NCBI RefSeq assembly: GCF_964204865.1
Contig: NC_135259.1
Location: 20,594,974 to 20,658,973, forward strand
Length of the DNA: 64,000 nucleotides
From: Styela clava
Taxonomy: Eukaryota; Chordata; Ascidiacea; Stolidobranchia; Styelidae
Direction: 5' to 3'
Every line of letters begins with the position of its first letter. Position 1 is the first letter of the stretch. Shown here piece after piece: positions 58,501 to 64,000 of this stretch. The notes under the pieces were generated by a model, which made no database searches, was not told the DNA's origin, and worked only from the letters and a program-made list of their open reading frames with translations. The position numbers were made by a program, and so were the translations under genes.

Positions 58501-59332
58501 CCGTGGGCCCATTTGCACAACCAGTTAGATATTTACATTTTTTACTGTTTAGAGATTGCGATTCCATGCACATATATTTTTTAAAACGTATTTTGAACAA
58601 AACATACTTTCGCCTTACTATCTGTTATTTGTAGCTTATCGTTAGTTAATTATTTTTAAGGTGGGGCACGAGACTTTCAAATTCCAAAAATAGCCAAATT
58701 GCGGCTTAATAAAAAATTTGAGAATCACTCAACTAATCCCATACCTGACTTCGACTGGTAATTGGGAGCGGTCTTAGCGGCTTTCCTCCCCCCCGGAATG
58801 AAATTGTAAATCCTATCTTTTCTTCTTATCTTTTCTTTTCTTCCTTTCCCTTTCTATCCTATTCCTTCTCTTTTCTGAAAAATAACAGGAAAAAGGAAAC
58901 ATGAAAAAGGTTGACTTGGAAGCCGCAGAAAACAAGGAAAATGATCCAAACGTTGGAAATGTTGTTAAAACTGAAGAGAATGGCCTTGGAAATGACACTA
59001 ATCAAGGTCAAAAGGTCAAAGCAGGAGATAATGGTGAAAAAATAGAAGATAATCTGAAAGGAGAGACCGATAACGCAGAACAATCTGCAGAAAGTGATAA
59101 AGTGCAACAAAAAGAGGAGAGCAATGATGTGGAACAAAAAGGAGAGAGCAGTGATGCGGGAAAGCAAAAAGGAGAGATCAATGATATAGAACAAAAAGGA
59201 CAATCTGATGTCAGTGATCAAAATGGCGATGGAGCGAAACAAGAAAGCAGTGATGCGGCAACTGAAAAAGGAGAGACCGGTGAAGCAGAACCAAAAAGAG
59301 AAGATGCAAAACCAGAAACTGGTCCGGATTAA
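52509..59332 (+). CDS. SH3BGR-like thioredoxin-fold protein with acidic repetitive tail (250 aa)
   Basis: Five coding exons, all phase 0: 52509-52550 (ATG, donor GTAAGA), 54146-54241 (GTGAGT), 54922-55017 (GTAAGA), 55860-55934 (GTAAAA) and 58889-59332 (stop TAA). The protein begins MIYIYTSSAAGSTK, then MRKEQQAILDYLKSKDMKFE, then VFNEDEYCGDYAMFFEARE, and matches the SH3BGR/SH3BGRL family, a glutaredoxin-like fold without the CxxC redox pair. In SH3BGRL the SH3-binding PLPPQIF follows; here it is ALAPQVF, so PxxP is lost. Residues ~104-250 are a disordered tail rich in Glu, Lys, Gly, Gln and Asp with repeated EQKGES/KQKGEI units, as in SH3BGR. The known role is scaffold-like and poorly defined. 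Introns carry MITEs and SINEs. The minus frames at 58813-59242 are shadows. Confidence 0.88.
53287..54087. repeat. Two-and-a-bit 290-bp tandem repeats bounded by inverted AGGCTTCCCGC
   Basis: Units restart at 53427, 53717 and 54007, exactly 290 bases apart (GCAAATTTTATGCATGACTG start). The flanks carry AGGCTTCCCGC at 53289-53299 and its inverse GCGGGAAGCCT at ~54077-54087. A TTATTATT tract and a GCTGC..GCAGC hairpin are near the ends. It lies in the first intron of the SH3BGR-like gene. Confidence 0.8.
54264..54492. mobile_element. Type-A MITE, 7/8 TSD
   Basis: GGTACTCCCGTAGTATGTGA start, ACATACTACAGAAGCGCC end. Flanks GTTTTTTT and ATTTTTTT match at seven of eight positions. It lies in the second intron of the SH3BGR-like gene. 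Confidence 0.8.
54560..54835 (+). mobile_element. tRNA-derived SINE, diverged
   Basis: CTGATTACCCTGCGTAGG, box B GGTTCGAATCT, TGGTTCACATAACCC, AATCAAATCCATGCATC and a GGAATAATGCGGAAATCCC tail. In the second intron of the SH3BGR-like gene. Confidence 0.7.
55113..55277 (+). mobile_element. tRNA-derived SINE 3' half
   Basis: TACGACTTCCTCCACCGTCA through GACGAGAGGACGTGGTTCGC to GAGATGAATATGTAAATCTT. In the third intron of the SH3BGR-like gene. Confidence 0.75.
55275..55440. repeat. Dispersed repeat, inverted copy at 61008-61138
   Basis: A 35-base stretch (55275-55309) is the exact inverse of 61104-61138, and the next ~130 bases (AAAAATCGCTTTTCTCTTTG, TACTGGACCAATTGCTTCG) also match in inverse. 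Confidence 0.7.
55958..56163. mobile_element. Type-C MITE
   Basis: GGTACTCCTGTAGTGTGTGT start, CACTTCTGCAGCGCC end, with TGTTAGCCAAGTGAATATAC. It starts 24 bases after exon 4 of the SH3BGR-like gene, inside the intron. Confidence 0.7.
56172..56503. mobile_element. hAT-like MITE, 5' end altered
   Basis: Right tip GTACGAGAACCACTG. The interior (AAATATTTGTTAGATACAGT, GATGTGGGGTGCGAGAC) matches 61645-61946. Confidence 0.55.
56836..57053. mobile_element. hAT-like MITE
   Basis: Left tip CAGGGGAGTAGCCAAAAATT, right inverse AGCACCTGGCTACGTACCTG. Confidence 0.5.
57200..57490. repeat. Direct repeat of ~290 bp, partner 61988-62278
   Basis: GGTGATTTCTGAAAACTGTG through ATACTGTTTTATATTAC recurs with few differences at 61988-62278. 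One copy is in the last intron of the SH3BGR-like gene and the other is downstream of it. Confidence 0.85.
58005..58114. mobile_element. Type-B foldback MITE (110 bp), 7/8 TSD
   Basis: GGACCTCCTGAAGTATGCGC start and inverse end GCGCATACTTCAGGAGTACC. Flanks CCTTTTTG (57997-58004) and CCTTTTTC (58115-58122). It is inserted into a hAT scrap with the tip CAGGGGGGTGCAACC. Confidence 0.85.
58728..58820 (+). mobile_element. SINE 3' fragment
   Basis: CTAATCCCATACCTGACTTC, GGCTTTCCTCCCCCCCGGAA, ATGAAATTGTAAATCC. It ends ~70 bases before the acceptor of the last SH3BGR-like exon. Confidence 0.6.
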
Positions 59333-59788
59333 AGAATCAGAACACCGCTATCGACAACCGCACTCGTTCGAACAAAACTTTTCTTGAGAAAATCTTTACG
59401 CAAAAGCATTGTGTTGCATGCTATTTAACTCAGCATATTAATTCACTCTTAAACTATCCTGCACTTTCTCAATCTTTTTTTCTTTTTTGCTCCATTCAGA
59501 ATGTTGTTATCAAGCTGCATCTTTGAAAATTTTCATTTTGATATCTTTTCGTGATATTCGGAAAACTGTAAAAATTTCGTTTGAGTATTTCAACTCTTAC
59601 TTGAAGTCATAAAATTCTTAAATCCTATCTATTAAATATTTGTAGGGAAGGTAAAGCTTTGGGTTTTAACTATAGCAGTACTGCCATAATACCTGCGAAT
59701 ACTTTAGACTCCCAACTTCGCGGCCATGTTCAGAAGCTAATACTAGCTTTGGGGAAGTTTTTAGAGCTTTTTCTTCTTCATTTTTAGC

Positions 59789-59794
59789 AATAAA
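59789..59794 (+). promoter_or_regulatory. Candidate polyadenylation signal of the SH3BGR-like gene
   Basis: AATAAA 457 bases after the stop codon, the first exact hexamer I see. ATTAAA near 59629 is an alternative. Confidence 0.4.
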
Positions 59795-59799
59795 TTGGC

Positions 59800-60590
59800 T
59801 GGCGAAGGTTCTGCTAAATTACTTTTCAGGATCGAAAGCTTGATGCACCAGATGTTAAACTATTGTGTTTGATCAGGGGCGCAGCCAGCATCTCTCAAAA
59901 GGGGGATTCCAAATTTTCTAATTGTCAAGTTGGACCGTAACAGCTAGCAAGTCTGGTTTTGCTAGCTAAACTGATAATATTTTAAACTTATTAGATAGAG
60001 TTATGTTGAGCACAAAATGTCTGTTTTCTCAATGTTACACTTGATTTCACAAAATATCAGTATTCTGCATTTTTTTTTTTTTTTTTAACTTTTTTGCGAT
60101 TGGTTGACATCGAATTAATCCAGTGTTCCCCCTATTTATTTTCATTTTTGTGCAGAAACTATTAAGTACCCATCAACCACCACTCCATCTATCCGCGGAA
60201 TTTGATTATTCAATTTCATAACACATTAATTAATAAAATATTGTTCCAACAAATGCATCTGTGGGACCCCTGTATATTGTCAATCTTATTAGATCGATAT
60301 TCTTTTTACTGGCTCTACTTAATTGTCCAATATTTCATTATTTTTCTTGTTATCAACACCTCGGCAATTTTATAGCATCGAATTAATCCAATGTTCCCCT
60401 TTATTTTATTGCCATTTTTCTGGAAAAGCTATCATAACCTACTTAATATTCTCTTCCAAATTGACCCCAATGGTAGAAATTTACCCCTGATTGATAACCC
60501 CCTTGCTCTACACAGTTCAATAATAATTAATTTTTATGGCATCAATTTTATTCAAATTCACTCAAAGAATTGTCGATAAATTTATTATTT
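59800..60590. other. No gene recognised
   Basis: AT-rich with a hAT tip (CAGGGGCGCAGCCAGCAT near 59875) and a poly-T run (~60072-60086). Two related segments (CATCGAATTAATCCA(G/A)TGTTCCCC) occur at ~60108 and ~60377, a loose repeat. Confidence 0.35.
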
Positions 60591-60599
60591 CGATAATAT

Positions 60600-61400
60600 A
60601 TAAAGTTCAAATAAATATAATTGACACTCAATTTGTAGTTTCTGTGATCTGCTTAGGAGACTCAATTCTGTTGTTGGCAAAAAACTTGTATGGGGGAAGA
60701 ACTTGGTGCAAAAATCACTTCTGTCACAGGAAACCCTGGCAACTTACTTTATCAGTTAAACAAGAGAGTTGTGCTCAAATATATGGACACGTTAACCAGA
60801 GCGAAGCAGTATTTACCTTTGACGCCGCCGGTACCCACAAAAAATTCCGAGTTTCGCGTAGAAATAATTTACAGAATCAAACCGGACAGCCAGTGTTCCC
60901 ATGGATAAAATAATACAGCGAAATTTTAGACGAAATATCAGATTTCATGCGAAATTTAGAAATAAATAAAAGTAATAGCCTTCTGGCAAAAAAATCAATC
61001 TTTACTCACTGAAAATTTCAAAGCAGTTGGTCCAGTATTCGAAGAGAAAAGCGATTTTTTAAAAATGATGGAGACAAATAATAATAATAACAATATAATA
61101 TTGAAACGATCGTTATGTCCACTAAACGTGTCCAATAAATATAAATGACACTTCATTTGTTGTTTCTGTAATCTCAGTTTCAATGCGGCTGTTGGCAAAA
61201 TCCTTGAACAGAGGGAAAGGCTTGAATGAGTGTTCTATAAAAAATGTCTTCTGCCATACGGAACCCTCGCAACTTATATTGTTACTGGTAGTTTAAATAA
61301 ATATAAAGGACGTTTCATTTGTTGTTTTTGTAATCTCAGTTACAATGCGGCTGTAGACAAAAGTTTTGTTCGAAGCGAAAACCTTTAGTAAGTGTCGTAT
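60600..61400. repeat. Three diverged copies of an AAATAAATATAA..GACACTTCATTTG unit
   Basis: Copies begin near 60605, 61131 and 61296, each followed by GTTTCTGTAATCTCAGTT-like and GGCTGTTGGCAAAA-like segments. The frame 60536-60913 crosses the first copy and has no domain. Confidence 0.5.
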
Positions 61401-61644
61401 ATCAAAATCTCTTTACCAATGTTAAGCTTAGAAACCTTTGTAGCGTTTCTTGTTGATAAACAGTTCCGAACTGCATTACGTTCTGACTCTGCCCATGCAT
61501 GTACCTAGATTAAAATTCCCACTATTTGAATAAGTATGAAAATAGAATAGGATTCGGTATTCTGGATTCCAGAACTTTACCTTAAAATTGCTCAAATTGC
61601 CCCAGACTGGATTTCCAATTAATTGTTGAATTAGTTCCGAGTAG

Positions 61645-61946
61645 TGGTTCTCAAATGGTTGCCGCACTCCATAAGGAGGCGTGGACAATTTTTCGAGGGG
61701 GCGCGACACTAATTAAAAGATGAAAATATTTGTTAGATTTGGTCTTTCCCGCCGCATTGTGAATATTTAAATTTCTTTAATTTGGATATTTGCGTACCAT
61801 CCACGTATTTTTCGGTGTATTTTTTGAATGAAACACAATTTCTCCTTACTATAGTTATTTGTAGCTTATAGTTAGCTAGTTATTATGAGGTGGGGCGCGA
61901 GACTTGACAAATTATAAAAATGGCTTGAAAAGTGTGAGAACCACTG
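61645..61946. mobile_element. hAT-like MITE (~300 bp)
   Basis: Left tip TAGTGGTTCTCAAATGG, right inverse GTGTGAGAACCACTG. Flanks are only partly alike. Same family as 56172-56503. Confidence 0.65.
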
Positions 61947-61987
61947 AGCTGGAGGTCGTTGGAAATGGGGAGAGGGGGGGGGGAGGG

Positions 61988-62278
61988 TATAGAAAAATTG
62001 CTCACGCTTTCGGTGATTTCTGAAAACTGTGAAAACTAGGGAACAAATCAAATTTTTGTTTATCTCAACATTTCTATATTTCCAAATTCAAACTTGTTGA
62101 CTCGTATATGCTCTCTGCTGCCCACTTTTGGTTGCTGAAAAGTTATTAAAATGTGTTTGTATTATTTTTGTCAAGATTTATCACACAGAATTAAAAATCT
62201 CTTGAACACCAAAAACACTTAAAAATAGCACCGGACTATGTTACAATGAAATTTTTATACTGTTTTATATTACAATTT
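61988..62278. repeat. Second copy of the ~290-bp direct repeat
   Basis: Partner of 57200-57490; a G-run (GGGGAGAGGGGGGGGGAGGG) precedes it at ~61969. Confidence 0.85.
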
Positions 62279-62935
62279 TCAACAAAAACCTGATTTCTGG
62301 GAAATATCGCCCATTTTCACACAACCATAATTGTATTAAAATTATCATTTTTCTTCAGTTTTGGGGTGTAGCCAAAATATTAATTAGAAGCTAGTAACAA
62401 AATTGTGTTACACAGTGTTTGAGTGTTATTATACATGGTGGTCGCTATAAAAGAAAAAAATTCTAAGATCAGATGAGATCATGAATACAATGCATATAGG
62501 TATAGGTTGAATTGGAATGATATCCTACAAATTAACCTTTGACCTTTGAAACCTTAAACGAGCTTGATCTTCTAAGTTAATTAAGACACTGCTCTCAAGT
62601 GCAACTTTTTGAGCACCTATGAGTGTAATATAACTTAAGCCTTTAAAAAACTTTGTATGAGTTATTCTTTGTTCAAAAATGAATAGCTGTTTGACAAATT
62701 TTGTGTCGTACTAGCGACATACCAATTTCTTTAGACATAGAGACAATTTCTTTAGACTATCTTTTATGTCAATTACACAAATTCTATTTGCAGCAGCGCT
62801 CATGACATCTGTGACGTAAAATTTAAAATTAGCTTTTCATTGTCTTAACTGAACCGATGTAACTCATGACAGGAACTTCCTTGTTAAGGTGGTTTCTCCC
62901 TGGCGGTGAATACCATACGTGTACAAAAAGGTATT
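62279..62935. other. No gene recognised
   Basis: AT-rich with only short frames and no repeat that I could define. Confidence 0.4.
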
Positions 62936-64000
62936 ATTGTCAATTCAGGGCCTAAAATTTGCATTAATTTGGACGTTCTATTGGCCTTCCTTTAGTCAGA
63001 TTGCTTTATTTTATACGATAATAATTACCATACAAGTATAAAGATAGGTAATTTTACAATTCGATGCCTAAAACTAAAAAGTTACCAAGTCACTTTAAAA
63101 TAGCTATATTCATTAGATTCATGGAGTGTTTTTATACGTATTTCGGCCAATTTTTGGCTGAAATTTGCATTAGATTGTATAATGAGCCCTTCTTTGGTCA
63201 GTTTGCTTTATATTGCAAGACAAGCGGTAATTACCATGCAAGTATAGGAAATAGTAATCTTGTGATTTAGAAGCCAAAGTTAAATTTAGTAGACTGGAAG
63301 GTGATTTGGAAATGTGAGAATAGTTTTAACATTTGAAGCGTTCAGAGAAATAGGGCGACTGCATAATAACTGTAGGCACTCTACAGTTACTAGTGATAGT
63401 TACCATACAAGTGAAAATATGGGTGTTTTCACAATTAGAGGCCGGAAATTAAATACCTCCATATCAATGCATTCTATTTGGTAAAACTGTCTGCAAAATA
63501 TTATAAAGTTACTAGTCTGTGTTGCTTTGAAATAGCTATATACATTAGATTCATAGAGAGTATTGCCATACGTGTTTAAATAGGTATTTTAGCTAACTAG
63601 GGGCTGAAAATATGTATTTTATTACCGTACAAGTATAAAATCCTGTGAAAATTCAAATTTAATTTGAATATTTGGACGATCAGATTGTATTACAGGGCCT
63701 TCTTTGGTCTGTTTGCTTTATGTTGTAAGACAAACGGTAATTACCATGCAAGTATAGGAAATAGTAATCTTGTGATTTAGAAGCCAAAGTTAAATTTAGT
63801 AGACTGGAAGGTGATTTGGAAATGTGAGAATAGTTTTAATATTTAGAGCGTTCAGAGAAATAGGGCGGCTGCATAATAACTGTAGGCACTCTACAGTTAC
63901 TAGTGATAGTTACCATACAAGTGAAAATATAGGTGATTTCACAATTAGAGGCCGGAAATTAAATACCTCCATATCAATGCATTCTATTTGGTAAAACTGT
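62936..64000. repeat. Tandem satellite with ~510-bp higher-order period, continues past the window
   Basis: A TTACCAT(A/G)CAAGT(A/G)(T/A)A core recurs at about 63028, 63231, 63402, 63622, 63741 and 63910 (monomers ~120-220 bases). Long identical blocks repeat every 510 bases (for example GTTTGCTTTA ending at 63210 and 63720; GAGGCCGGAAATTAAATACC at both). The last base is still inside a unit. Confidence 0.8.

Noticed and set aside
58859..59242. Hydrophobic minus-strand frame resembling a membrane protein
   Set aside because: Antisense of the Glu/Lys-rich SH3BGR-like tail, whose complement reads as Phe/Leu/Ser-rich sequence.
60536..60913. 125-codon frame
   Set aside because: Crosses a diverged repeat that has further copies at 61131 and 61296; no family match or start context.
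62936..64000. CRISPR-like array
   Set aside because: Repeat units are long, adjacent and diverged in an animal genome; this is satellite DNA.

Overview
This is a stretch of animal nuclear DNA: AT-rich, with GT-AG introns, polyadenylation hexamers, a tRNA-derived SINE and many short inverted-repeat DNA transposons. The proteins are metazoan (B-type cyclin, NIPA-type magnesium transporter, mitochondrial ribosomal protein L24, SH3BGR-like protein, FYVE-type zinc fingers, and a cysteine-rich fibrinogen-like C-terminus of the kind found in invertebrate and contactin-associated-like proteins). Splice acceptors just upstream of several start codons and the mosaic of MITEs would suit a tunicate or another marine invertebrate, but the species cannot be fixed from the sequence.

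Layout. 1-6.0 kb: the last two exons of a secreted fibrinogen-like-domain gene (+), then a tandem duplication that includes a broken copy of the last exon and a degenerate ~140-bp repeat. 6.2-22.4 kb: no confident gene. This region holds a 2.0-kb hAT-like element with a nested MITE, an 826-bp inverted-repeat element, several SINEs, a 1.97-kb-period tandem segmental duplication, a nested pair of 8-bp-TSD MITEs and one possible orphan exon. 22.5-23.8 kb: an intronless NIPA-like Mg2+ transporter (+). 24-35.5 kb: repeats only, with several hAT MITEs that have clear 8-bp target-site duplications. 35.7-37.8 kb: a four-exon minus-strand gene for a ~164-residue protein made almost entirely of two FYVE-type zinc fingers. 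38-42.5 kb: repeats. 42.6-45.0 kb: cyclin B (+, two coding exons) with CPE-like 3' UTR elements. 45.9-49.2 kb: SINEs and a 1.46-kb inverted-repeat element. 50.6-51.3 kb: mitochondrial ribosomal protein L24 (+). 52.5-59.3 kb: an SH3BGR-like gene (+, five coding exons) whose introns are full of transposons. 60-64 kb: repeats, ending in a ~510-bp higher-order tandem repeat that runs off the window.

The genes share no obvious pathway; this is an ordinary, transposon-dense animal gene neighbourhood. Two gene models (SH3BGR-like and tandem FYVE) were rebuilt by hand from exons too short to stand out as open frames; their splice sites and reading phases agree at every junction. The most distinctive items are the tandem-FYVE protein, the modular MITE families (several with exact 8-bp target-site duplications), and the duplicated terminal exon. 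No operon, CRISPR array, viral gene or bacterial system was seen.
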